A stretch of 64,000 nucleotides of DNA, from positions 12,499 to 76,498 of the forward strand of contig CAYUET010000014.1 in NCBI GenBank assembly GCA_964443875.1, written 5' to 3'. The position numbers and the translations under genes were made by a program. Below the pieces are notes generated by a model. That model searched no databases. It had not been told where the DNA came from and was given only the letters and a program-made list of their open reading frames with translations. This document shows positions 33,670 through 41,708 of the stretch, piece by piece. Source of the DNA: CAYUET01 sp964443875. Lineage in GTDB: Bacteria > Auribacterota > JAFGBW01. Position 1 is the first letter of the stretch; each line of letters starts with the position of its first letter.

Positions 33670-35385
33670 ATGAAATCCCAAAGAAATGGTGCTGAAACCA
33701 TTATTGAGTGCCTGAAAAGAGAAGGAGTTGAATATATTTTTGGTTATCCCGGCGGTGCTGTAATCCCAATCCTGGATGCCGTTCTGAACTGCGGAATCAA
33801 ATTTATTCTCACCCGGCATGAACAGGGTGCAATTCACATTGCAGACGGATACGCCAGAGCAACCGGAAAACCCGGAGTCGCACTGGTAACGAGCGGTCCT
33901 GGCGCAACCAACGCCATCACAGGCCTTCTTACCGCCTATACAGACTCTGTTCCCGTGATTGTTCTTTGTGGTCAGACCATTACCCCTTTTCTGGGCAAAG
34001 ACGCCTTTCAGGAAGCGGATATCTTCGGAATCAGCATGCCGGTTGTCAAACACAGCTACCTGCTTAAAGATGTGAACAGCATTCCCAGAATTTTCAAAGA
34101 GGCTTTTTATCTTGCCTCTTCAGGAAGACCGGGCCCCGTGCTGATCGATATTCCCAAAGACATTGCCACAACCCCCTGCACCGCGGATTTCACGGATGAA
34201 ATAGATCTTCCGGGGTATTCCTTTGTTGAAAAACCAAATACAGCCCTTATTATTAAAGCAGTAGAAGCTCTCTCCAAGGCTTTAAAACCGCTTCTGCTCA
34301 TTGGTCACGGATGCATTATTTCCGATGCGGGGAAGGAGTTGAAAGCTCTGGCAGAAAAACTCCAGATCCCGATTGTCACCACCCTTCTGGGAAAAGGAGC
34401 GATTCCTGAAAATCATGAACTATGTTTCGGCATGCTGGGGATGCACGGCACAGCTTACGCCAACAAGGCAGTACTGGAATGTGACCTCATTTTCTCCATC
34501 GGATCACGCTGGGATGACCGCATTACAGGAAAACTCAGTGAATTCTGCTCAAAAGCCTTTAAAATTCATGCCGATATTGATCCGGCCGAATTCGGCAAGG
34601 TTTTAAAACCGGATCTTTTCATCCTTGGGGATGCCAAGCATATTCTTCAGGAACTCCATCAGCATGCCGGACGGCTTAAAACAGAAGACTGGCTTAAAAC
34701 GCTGAACAAATACCGCAAACAGTATCCCCTGAAATATTCCAAACAGGGCGGACTGCATGCTCAATACGTGATCGACCGGATCTATCATCTCACCAAAGGA
34801 GAAGCGATTATCACAACAGGAGTCGGCCAGCACCAGATGTGGGCAGCACAGTTCTGCAAGACGCATCATCCCCGTCACTGGATTTCTTCCGGAGGTGCAG
34901 GAACCATGGGCTTCGGACTTCCTTCCGCCATTGGTGCACAATTCGGGAAACCCGGAAAAACCGTCGTTCTCGTGGACGGCGACGGGGGATTTCAGATGAC
35001 CTGCTTTGAACTCTCTACAGCCGCCATTCATAAACTTCCTATCAAAATGGTCGTCATCAACAATAAATACCTTGGAATGGTTCGCCAGTGGCAGCAGCTT
35101 TTCTATGACAACAAGCTTTCAGGCGTTGATCTGGAAGGGAACCCTGATTTCGTAACTCTTGCAGAGGCTTATGGAATCAAGGCATTCAGGATCAGAAGAA
35201 ATGCAGATGTGGATAAAATTCTTAAAGCCGCACTGCAGTACAATGAAGGCCCCTGCCTTATTGATGCTGAAGTGGTGAAAGAAGACAATGTCTTCCCGAT
35301 GATTCCTGCGGGGGCACCCTATTCAGGCATGCTGATTGAAAGCCCCTTAAATAAAAAGCTCGATAAACCCACAGGAAGCACATAA
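33670..35385 (+). CDS. ilvB: acetolactate synthase, large (catalytic) subunit
   Basis: A 571-residue thiamine-diphosphate enzyme for the first common step of valine, leucine and isoleucine synthesis. The catalytic Glu51 is in RHEQGAIHIADGYARATGKP. SGPGATNAITGL, the FAD-binding middle domain, and the cofactor motif VDGDGGFQMTCFELSTAAIH ending in VINNKYLG are all present. The ATG at 33670 has GGAG at a good distance; the frame opens at 33655. It is followed by ilvN. Confidence 0.95.
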   Translation: MKSQRNGAETIIECLKREGVEYIFGYPGGAVIPILDAVLNCGIKFILTRHEQGAIHIADGYARATGKPGVALVTSGPGATNAITGLLTAYTDSVPVIVLCGQTITPFLGKDAFQEADIFGISMPVVKHSYLLKDVNSIPRIFKEAFYLASSGRPGPVLIDIPKDIATTPCTADFTDEIDLPGYSFVEKPNTALIIKAVEALSKALKPLLLIGHGCIISDAGKELKALAEKLQIPIVTTLLGKGAIPENHELCFGMLGMHGTAYANKAVLECDLIFSIGSRWDDRITGKLSEFCSKAFKIHADIDPAEFGKVLKPDLFILGDAKHILQELHQHAGRLKTEDWLKTLNKYRKQYPLKYSKQGGLHAQYVIDRIYHLTKGEAIITTGVGQHQMWAAQFCKTHHPRHWISSGGAGTMGFGLPSAIGAQFGKPGKTVVLVDGDGGFQMTCFELSTAAIHKLPIKMVVINNKYLGMVRQWQQLFYDNKLSGVDLEGNPDFVTLAEAYGIKAFRIRRNADVDKILKAALQYNEGPCLIDAEVVKEDNVFPMIPAGAPYSGMLIESPLNKKLDKPTGST

Positions 35386-35437
35386 ACAAAGAACAACCCT
35401 GAAACATTTAAAAAAGATTAAACAATAAGGATTACTT

Positions 35438-35935
35438 ATGCACACAACAATGAAACACACCATCAGCTTACTTGTTAACAACAAGCCGGGAGTTCTGGTA
35501 AGAATCGCACACGTTTTTGCACGCCGGGGTTTCAATATCGACTCCCTGGTCGTAAGCCCTACTGCAGATCCCCGATTTTCCTCCATGACCATTTCCTCAA
35601 CCGGAGTCCACGACTCCCTGGATCAGATCATCCGCCAGGTGACAAAACTGGTTGACGTGGTTCATGCCAAGGAACACAACCCGGAAGATTCCTTAAGCCG
35701 GGAAGTCGCCCTGTTCAAGGTTTCTTTTAAATCCGAACAGAGGACAGAAATTCTGCAGATCGTACAGCATTTCAAAGGAGAAACCATCGATTTCAGCCTG
35801 AATACCCTTGTTATCCAGGTAACAGGAAGCAGTGAAAAACTGGACTCCGTGGAAAAACTTCTTCAGAACTACAAACTAATTGAAATGATTCGTACCGGTA
35901 AGGTCGTGATCACCAGAGGCAATAAAACGACTTAG
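35438..35935 (+). CDS. ilvN: acetolactate synthase, small (regulatory) subunit
   Basis: A 165-residue protein with an N-terminal ACT domain (KHTISLLVNNKPGVLVRIAH, FNIDSLVVSPTADPRFSSMT) and the C-terminal ALS-regulatory domain (IDFSLNTLVIQVTGSSEKLD). It binds valine and confers feedback control on IlvB. The ATG is preceded by AAGGATTACTT. The length matches the IlvH/IlvN type. No ilvC follows; transcription ends at the hairpin at 35944. Confidence 0.95.
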   Translation: MHTTMKHTISLLVNNKPGVLVRIAHVFARRGFNIDSLVVSPTADPRFSSMTISSTGVHDSLDQIIRQVTKLVDVVHAKEHNPEDSLSREVALFKVSFKSEQRTEILQIVQHFKGETIDFSLNTLVIQVTGSSEKLDSVEKLLQNYKLIEMIRTGKVVITRGNKTT

Positions 35936-35943
35936 CTATAAAC

Positions 35944-35977
35944 AAGGGAAGCAGGGAGTTTATCCCTGCTTTCCCTT
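35944..35977. terminator. bidirectional terminator between ilvN and the GGDEF gene
   Basis: AAGGGAAGCAGGGA pairs with TCCCTGCTTTCCCTT (one bulged T) around a GTTTA loop. It lies between two convergent genes and overlaps the stop codon of the minus-strand gene. The flanking T/A tracts are short. Confidence 0.75.
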
Positions 35978-36936
35978 TATTGAACGAAAAGACAGGTGTT
36001 TTTATCTTTTTTCACACTCAAAAGGGCCTGATCAGCTTTTTGAATCAGAAGGGCATCCTCCTCTCCGGCTTCGGGGTAAGAAACGCCTCCGATGCAGATG
36101 GTGACCGGCTCCTTGACCAATACCCCGTCAGCAGCATGACCTACCAGAATATTTTCCCGTACTAATTCCATAACACGCCGGGAAAAAACAAAGGCCCCCT
36201 CTCTTGCGGTTTCAGGAAGAATAAAAGCAAATTCATCCCCTCCATATCTGAACAGCATATCTGAAGCCCGGCTTGCCTTCTTCAAAGTGAGAGCCACATT
36301 TTTCAGGATTTCATCCCCTTTGGGATGTCCGAAGCGGTCATTAATCGTCTTAAATTTATCAATATCCATCAAAAGCAGAGAAAAAGGATTGTTATACCGC
36401 TTGGAACGCAGAATCTCATTCTTCAGCAGGGTATCAAACATTCTGCGGTTGTATAATTCAGTAAGTCCATCCCGTCTTGAAAGCTGCTTATAATAATCCG
36501 ACTGGGAAGCGATTCTCTTCAAAAGAATATTTTCTACGGCTCTTTTCAGTATCAGTACAAAGTGATCATTGGAAAAAGGCTTGGTGATGAAATCCCAGGC
36601 CCCGGCCTTCATACATTCCACGGCAAGGTCAATGGTGGCATACCCCGTGATCATCAGGATATTCACCCAGGGGTCTGTCTGCTTGATCTTCTTCAGGAGG
36701 TCCATGCCTGTCATTTTCCCGGAAAGACGTATATCCAGAACAATGATCTGATGATAGCCTTCGCGGTATTTGAGCAGGCCTTCTTCGGCGCTTGAAGCCA
36801 GCTCTACCTTGTAACCCAGGGAATCGTCAATCACTTCCCTCAAAAGTTCGCGCATAATTTCTTCATCATCCACCAGAAGAATGTGAATTTCCTCATCCGT
36901 CTTTACGACTTCCATAGAATCAAAATTTTCGCTCAT
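35977..36936 (-). CDS. response regulator with GGDEF diguanylate cyclase output
   Basis: A 319-residue protein. The receiver domain at residues 15-135 has acidic pocket LLVDDEE, phospho-acceptor Asp in IIVLDIRLSG and Lys in FITKPFS. A short coiled linker follows, then a GGDEF domain with intact active site RYGGDEFAFILPE. An RxxD inhibitory site (RASD) lies exactly five residues before GGDEF, so product inhibition by cyclic di-GMP is likely. No sensor kinase is next to it. Confidence 0.93.
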   Translation of the reverse strand: MSENFDSMEVVKTDEEIHILLVDDEEIMRELLREVIDDSLGYKVELASSAEEGLLKYREGYHQIIVLDIRLSGKMTGMDLLKKIKQTDPWVNILMITGYATIDLAVECMKAGAWDFITKPFSNDHFVLILKRAVENILLKRIASQSDYYKQLSRRDGLTELYNRRMFDTLLKNEILRSKRYNNPFSLLLMDIDKFKTINDRFGHPKGDEILKNVALTLKKASRASDMLFRYGGDEFAFILPETAREGAFVFSRRVMELVRENILVGHAADGVLVKEPVTICIGGVSYPEAGEEDALLIQKADQALLSVKKDKNTCLFVQ

Positions 36937-36989
36937 ACGCTTTACTTTCTGATTTTATAAAATTCATGGAAAAAAAATAGAAATTTTAT

Positions 36990-37115
36990 TGTAGTTTTAC
37001 TTCTCTGCTCAAAAAACTCAAGAAAATTCGAAGGATTTATCACGTCTCGGAAAAATCCTTCAAATTCTTAATCGTATTACAATAGAACAGAGAACTATGT
37101 GATTACGATTTTTTT
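36990..37115 (+). ncRNA. candidate small RNA with two hairpins and a terminator
   Basis: In a 470-base gene-free interval. The first hairpin has GAAGGATTT (37030-37038) paired with AAATCCTTC (37053-37061), extended by AAGAA/TTCTT (37020-37024, 37065-37069). Directly after it, AATCGTA (37070-37076) pairs with TACGATT (37104-37110) and is followed by a run of seven Ts (37109-37115). That is the form of a terminator-ended small RNA. The 5' end is a guess and no firm promoter is seen. Confidence 0.4.
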
Positions 37116-37406
37116 CCACGCTGAGATTGGCTCTCAGGTTCCCTGTACATAGGAAATTCCTTAAGTTCACCCTCCGAAAGCTTATAAAAAACTCTCTTTA
37201 AATGCTCAATCCCCCTTACTAGGATTGAGAGAGAATTCTCCGGAACAGATTACTGTATCAAATAAACAGAGAATAAAAGAGTAATAAGAAATATTTATTT
37301 CATGATTATGAATAAATTAAGGAATTGACTTTACTTCTGAAGAGATAACTGTATATATTATTAAGCATAAATATTAATTTAAAAATTAACTTTTAATATA
37401 AAAAAT
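37116..37406. other. hairpin-rich leader region before the exported protein
   Basis: Further inverted repeats lie here: CTGAG/CTCAG (37121-37137), CTCAATCC/GGATTGAG (37205-37212 and 37222-37229) and the palindrome GAGAATTCTC (37231-37240). A TTTACT-N16-TATATA pair (37330-37357) could be a promoter for the gene at 37407. No ORF of note. Confidence 0.4.
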
Positions 37407-38036
37407 ATGTCGAATACATATAAAATAATACTTTTTTATTTTCTCCTGAACCTCCTCTTGGTCAATATCTCTATCTTTTCAAATGCAGAAATCCCCATGG
37501 GAGCGAATAAATTTGACACCATACGCCTGGAATATTCCTTAAAAGGGAAATACCAGACCGGCAAAGAAACATTCATTCAAAAACAGAACAAGACCTCCCG
37601 TGAAGTATACCTGGAAACCAATATTCTTTCCAAAAAATTCATGGAACACACTCTGGAAATCGATGACGGCGTAAATTTCTACCGCATAAATCTGATCAAC
37701 AAAACAGGCATGAAACTCCCTTCTCTTAACAGCCTGAAAAAACAGATGGTTGCCAACAATCCACAGATCTTCAAAGCCGGAAATAAAAATCCGTTAAGCA
37801 TCGCCCCTCCGCATGGACTGACCGACAAAAAAGAAACCATCCTGGACAGAGAATGCAAGGTTTACTTCTACAACAACAAATGGATTTACATCTGGGAAGA
37901 CATTATTCTTGAGGAAATACAGGATGAAATGGATAAATTCATCAAAAAGGCAGAAAAACTTGAGGTCAACAACACTATCGAGGATTCGAGTTTCCAGGTC
38001 CCTAACGATATCAAGTTTCAAAGCAAGCCCGAATAA
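37407..38036 (+). CDS. exported protein, possibly periplasmic beta-rich (LolA/DUF4412-like)
   Basis: A 209-residue protein with a signal peptide (KIILFYFLLNLLLVNISIFS). The mature part (RLEYSLKGKYQTGKETFIQK, REVYLETNILSKKF, ILDRECKVYFYNNKWIYIWE, FQVPNDIKFQ) resembles the conversion-and-binding pattern of periplasmic DUF4412/LolA-type proteins, though I cannot confirm the family. No clear ribosome site precedes the ATG; the region is very AT-rich. It is a monocistronic-looking gene. Confidence 0.6.
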   Translation: MSNTYKIILFYFLLNLLLVNISIFSNAEIPMGANKFDTIRLEYSLKGKYQTGKETFIQKQNKTSREVYLETNILSKKFMEHTLEIDDGVNFYRINLINKTGMKLPSLNSLKKQMVANNPQIFKAGNKNPLSIAPPHGLTDKKETILDRECKVYFYNNKWIYIWEDIILEEIQDEMDKFIKKAEKLEVNNTIEDSSFQVPNDIKFQSKPE

Positions 38037-38266
38037 TAATTCAAAAATCAGTTTCTTTTACAGTTTTGTAATATTGTAATTATAAGCTCCTCATGAGTTT
38101 CACCCGTTAGACGTCCCAAAAGGTGTTACACCGTTTTCCCTTTTCTGAAACTTATTTTCTGAGATCCTTGTTGAAATGGAGGCCACTTTATAAAAATAAT
38201 GAAGTTTACCAGAATAAACAGCATCTCCTAAAACAGCCGTTTTTTGCAGCTCAAAGGGTTGACGGG

Positions 38267-38295
38267 TTGACACTCTTTCCCTTTTTTATTAAAAA
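38267..38295 (+). promoter_or_regulatory. probable promoter of the glycosyltransferase gene
   Basis: TTGACA (38267-38272), 17 bases, then TAAAAA (38290-38295). The -35 box is the second half of a direct repeat GGGTTGAC-GGGTTGAC. The leader would be about 33 bases and contain AAAGGAGG before the TTG start. The rest of 38037-38266 shows only a short palindrome, GGTGTTACACC at 38122-38132. Confidence 0.45.
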
Positions 38296-38334
38296 ATGGA
38301 TTAGGAATTCCATTCTCACGGCAAAGGAGGGTTC

Positions 38335-39501
38335 TTGAAAGTCCTTTATATCACTCCCTATAACAATCAGGATTTTGTAGGATATTACAGAACCTATACT
38401 ATTGTTGAAGGCCTTAAAAATTGCGGTACAGACTGCGACATCCTGTATTTAAGAAACAATAAGAACAATCTGTTTTCAGGAGATAAGCGCTATGATGTCA
38501 TTGTATTCCAGAGGACCATTTTTTCTAACGGTATGGCGTTTTTCAATAATGTAAAAAAACATGCCACCTTTGAAAATCACTCACCTCTGATGATTTTTGA
38601 CATTGATGATCTGCTTTGGGAGAGAGAACAGATTCCTGAATTTTTCAAGAAAATAAATTACTTCTTTAATGAGGAAGTGATTGAATTCTTATTAAAAGAA
38701 TCCGATCTGGTCACTGTCTCCACCCCTCTGCTTGCTTTAAAGGCCCAGAAATTCAACACAAACACCTATGTTCTGAAAAACTGTATAGAGGAAAAATTTA
38801 TTTCTCCGAAAAAATATTCAAAAAATGAAGAAACAATTTTCGGATTTATGGCCGGAAAAACACACCATGAAGAATTCATGTGGCTGCTTGATATCCTTTC
38901 GGAAATTAGTTTAACCAGAAAAATTCATTTCCGTGTTTTAGGCGATTTTAAGGCCNNNNNNNNNNAAATCACCCCCCCTGTGCCATACGAAAACATGTTT
39001 GATTTTTTCAGGTCATGCAGCGTAGGTCTCAATCCCCGGTTTCAGGGAGAATTTAATGACTGCAAGTCAGAAAACAGGTTTTTAGAATTTGGCGCGGCCG
39101 GGGTCCCTCTCCTTTCCAGCCCAACAGGAATATTTTCCGATGTCCTTAAAGATAATAAGAACGGTTTTCTTGCCTCTACGCGTGAAGAATGGATAAATAA
39201 AATCCTATACCTTCTTGATAATCCTGATACCCTGCCTCAGGCTGGAATGAATGCCCGAAGGACAATTTTGCAGAATTACATTCCCAGGATTATTGCTGAA
39301 AATTTTATTTTAAAAATTACAGAAGAAATGATCCGCCTTAAAAAGGGTACTCTCTTCAATATAATAAAAACATTGGAATATCTTTCATCAAAATCCACAA
39401 GCAAAGAAATGGCTTCAAAGATAAAATCATTAATCGGTAATATTTTAAATTTAGTAAAACAGAATAACTCTCAAAAAAGATCCGATCAGTATTTACCCTA
39501 A
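38335..39501 (+). CDS. glycosyltransferase (GT4-like), interrupted by an assembly gap
   Basis: About 388 residues as assembled. The N-terminal Rossmann half (KVLYITPYNNQDFVGYYRTY; PLMIFDIDDLLWEREQ; SDLVTVSTPLLALKAQKFNT) and C-terminal half (VPYENMFDFFRSCSVGLNPR; RFLEFGAAGVPLLSSPTGIF) fit GT-B transferases acting on nucleotide sugars. It starts with TTG five bases after AAAGGAGG, so the start is well supported despite the rare codon. The ten Ns fall between the first strand of the C-terminal domain and the VPY motif, where relatives have more residues. Confidence 0.8.
   Translation: MKVLYITPYNNQDFVGYYRTYTIVEGLKNCGTDCDILYLRNNKNNLFSGDKRYDVIVFQRTIFSNGMAFFNNVKKHATFENHSPLMIFDIDDLLWEREQIPEFFKKINYFFNEEVIEFLLKESDLVTVSTPLLALKAQKFNTNTYVLKNCIEEKFISPKKYSKNEETIFGFMAGKTHHEEFMWLLDILSEISLTRKIHFRVLGDFKAXXXXITPPVPYENMFDFFRSCSVGLNPRFQGEFNDCKSENRFLEFGAAGVPLLSSPTGIFSDVLKDNKNGFLASTREEWINKILYLLDNPDTLPQAGMNARRTILQNYIPRIIAENFILKITEEMIRLKKGTLFNIIKTLEYLSSKSTSKEMASKIKSLIGNILNLVKQNNSQKRSDQYLP
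38956..38965. other. assembly gap (10 Ns)
   Basis: Ten unknown bases inside the glycosyltransferase gene. The frame is open on both sides at this placeholder length, but the true gap length is unknown. Confidence 0.98.
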
Positions 39502-39579
39502 AATTGCATAAAAAATCAGAAAAAAACCATTTAAATCCTGATAAATCAATCCTTCCAGTCCCACTATGGACTTCAATCT

Positions 39580-39600
39580 TTGGGTACAAATTGTACCCAA
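39580..39600. repeat. 21-base palindrome between convergent genes
   Basis: TTGGGTACAA and TTGTACCCAA flank a single A. It lies in the 250-base interval between the glycosyltransferase stop and the minus-strand gene ending at 39752. No T-run follows, so it does not look like a simple terminator. Confidence 0.5.
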
Positions 39601-39751
39601 TCTCGTATTCAGGCAAAAACAACCTTTTGTCTGCGCAAGCCTGTTTTGAGAGGGTCAAACAGGCATTACATCCCGAATATTTGTAGCATACGCAGAAAAT
39701 TCGGGTTAATAATTCCATGTAAAAGAGTATACATAAAAGCTCTCATGTGGG

Positions 39752-40159
39752 TCATTGTTCTTTGCTCTTCCGTCTCAATTCAAAGACATGCACGATCACA
39801 AACGCTATAAGGGCAAAAATAAAGAATACCAGCAGCATCCATGCAATCCCCTGAAGAGTCTCTATTATTGTCCTGTAAACTTCAAGCACCCAGCGTGACC
39901 TGGTCAATTCAACAACCTGGGCGTGTTGCGGATACTGGGGGGCTGTTATGTACTGTTCAATCTTGTAAAGATTTACGCCACTTGAAATCCCGGTAACATA
40001 CATTGCAAAGCGCAAATACTTCGACCATGCCTTGCTGATGACATCAGAGATAATCCGATCGAGAATGGATTCTACAGGTTTATGAAACATCTGCACGACA
40101 ATGAAAGATACCCCGAGAGCAATAAGAAAAGTTACACTGAGAAGTGTTATGAATAACAT
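39752..40159 (-). CDS. small membrane protein with two helices, unknown
   Basis: A 135-residue protein with an N-terminal membrane segment (LFITLLSVTFLIALGVSFIV), a central soluble part (VESILDRIISDVISKAWSKY) and a C-terminal membrane segment (GIAWMLLVFFIFALIAFVIV) ending in RRKSKEQ. No family recognised. The ATG has AAAGGAGAT upstream. Probably the last gene downstream of the patatin gene. Confidence 0.65.
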   Translation of the reverse strand: MLFITLLSVTFLIALGVSFIVVQMFHKPVESILDRIISDVISKAWSKYLRFAMYVTGISSGVNLYKIEQYITAPQYPQHAQVVELTRSRWVLEVYRTIIETLQGIAWMLLVFFIFALIAFVIVHVFELRRKSKEQ

Positions 40160-40238
40160 TGCTGATCTCCTTTATGCGGATTGTTCTGTTCCCGTAAATA
40201 TATTTTCATCACATCCCGATTTTGGTATTGATAAATTT

Positions 40239-41087
40239 TCATTCCAGAAACCTCTGAAGATTTTCAAACTCTTTACGGATAAGTTCATATCCATGCTGAT
40301 ATAAACCTGCCCGTTTTTCAAAGCTGTGTTCTGTACGTCCTGCGGAGAATTCAGGAGAGGGCGCGATGATAAAGATTTTCCCTTCTTTCTCCATATGGTC
40401 GCAGAAATCAAGACAAAGGTTGTATTCTTCATTCCGCCTGAGAATGGTTTTTACGAAATCAGGATACTTTCTGAAGGCAAGTTTCAAAAAAAAGCTCCCT
40501 TTCAATTTTTCCTTTCGGTAGCCTCTCGGCCGGGTCAGAATAACAACAGCCTTGTTGTGTTTGCTTAACCCGTATTTTGCCGGTATAGAGGCCGTTACGC
40601 CTCCGTCAAAATAGAGCTGCCCGTTGATCTCAATCGGTTTGGCAAGAAAAGGGATACTGGATGAGGCAAGAAGAGCCCTGCATACCCCGATTTTCGCAAT
40701 ATCCTTCTTTGTAAATATAACGGTATTCCCGGTATTCAGGGATGTTGTCACAATGTCAAACTCAGCGTCATTTTTAAATAAAGCCTGTTCATCATAGGGG
40801 ACAAGCCTGTTTGGGATTTCTTCAAAAACAAACTCTGTATTGAAATAGGCCCCTTTGGATAAAAGATGGCGGAGTCCCATGTAACGCCTGTCTGAAGGAT
40901 ATTCCACATTCACTTTCCAGTTCCTTCCCTTCTGCCGGGACATATAGGATGCTCCCATACAGGCCCCTGCGGATACACCCACAACCCTGTTAAAATAGAT
41001 ATCCTTTTCAAGAAAGTATTCAAGTACCCCGCCGGTAAATGTTCCGCGAAGGCCGCCCCCTTCAAGGATCAAGCAGGTATTGCTCAT
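40239..41087 (-). CDS. patatin-like phospholipase (YjjU-like)
   Basis: A 282-residue protein with the oxyanion-hole motif EGGGLRGTFTGGVLEYF, nucleophile Ser39 in GVSAGACMG and catalytic Asp in YFDGGVTASIPAKYG. These are the patatin Ser-Asp dyad. RALLASSSIPFLAKPIEING is also typical. Likely a cytosolic or membrane-associated acyl hydrolase of unknown substrate. Good ribosome site (AAAGGAG). Confidence 0.9.
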   Translation of the reverse strand: MSNTCLILEGGGLRGTFTGGVLEYFLEKDIYFNRVVGVSAGACMGASYMSRQKGRNWKVNVEYPSDRRYMGLRHLLSKGAYFNTEFVFEEIPNRLVPYDEQALFKNDAEFDIVTTSLNTGNTVIFTKKDIAKIGVCRALLASSSIPFLAKPIEINGQLYFDGGVTASIPAKYGLSKHNKAVVILTRPRGYRKEKLKGSFFLKLAFRKYPDFVKTILRRNEEYNLCLDFCDHMEKEGKIFIIAPSPEFSAGRTEHSFEKRAGLYQHGYELIRKEFENLQRFLE

Positions 41088-41209
41088 GTCATCTCCTTTG
41101 AATTATAAAATATCTCTCCTGATTCATTGAGTGACCGTCTTTGGATTTCGGATTTCAGACTCAAAGAAAAATAATAAGGCAACAAAATAAGCAAAGCATT
41201 TTTCAGTTT

Positions 41210-41689
41210 TTACTTCGCCTTCTTAACCATCCCGATATAATCTTTCAGAACAGTTGTCTTTGTTTCCGCCATGATTGACCTTCGGGAGCCTTTAAAAAGA
41301 TATTTCTTCACAATCGTTTTTCCGCAGACAAAAAAACCCGCGTACACAAGTCCCACGGGCTTCCGGGCACTCCCGCCTGTTGGCCCTGCAATCCCTGTTA
41401 CAGCAATAGCCGTATTTGTCTTAAACAGGGAAGCAACACCTTCCGCCATCTCTTTTGCGCACGCCTGGCTTACAGCACCAAAGGTTTCCAATACAGAAGA
41501 GGAAACTTTCAGAATCTCATTTTTAATGCGGTTGTCATAGGCAATCACACCGCCCATCAAGTAACGGGAGGCTCCAGGGACTTTCACCAGGAGTGCGCCG
41601 ATCCCTCCGCCTGTGATGGATTCCGCAGTGGAAAGAGTCCACCCCTTTTCTGTCAATAATTGTGCGATGCATTTTTCAGGTCTTTGCAT
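41210..41689 (-). CDS. pncC: CinA C-terminal-domain protein, nicotinamide-nucleotide amidase
   Basis: A 159-residue, single-domain protein. Motifs STAESITGGGIGALLVKVPG, GGVIAYDNRIKNEIL and AVTGIAGPTGGSARKPVGLV match the CinA_C/PncC domain that deamidates NMN to nicotinate mononucleotide. It lacks the N-terminal domain of full-length CinA. The ATG follows GGAGGACC, 19 bases after the aminotransferase stop. Confidence 0.9.
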   Translation of the reverse strand: MQRPEKCIAQLLTEKGWTLSTAESITGGGIGALLVKVPGASRYLMGGVIAYDNRIKNEILKVSSSVLETFGAVSQACAKEMAEGVASLFKTNTAIAVTGIAGPTGGSARKPVGLVYAGFFVCGKTIVKKYLFKGSRRSIMAETKTTVLKDYIGMVKKAK

Positions 41690-41708
41690 TCTGTTGGTCC
41701 TCCAAGTC

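Noticed and set aside
38123..38338. 71-residue ORF upstream of the glycosyltransferase
   Set aside because: No ribosome site or recognisable product; it overlaps the promoter and TTG start of the next gene.
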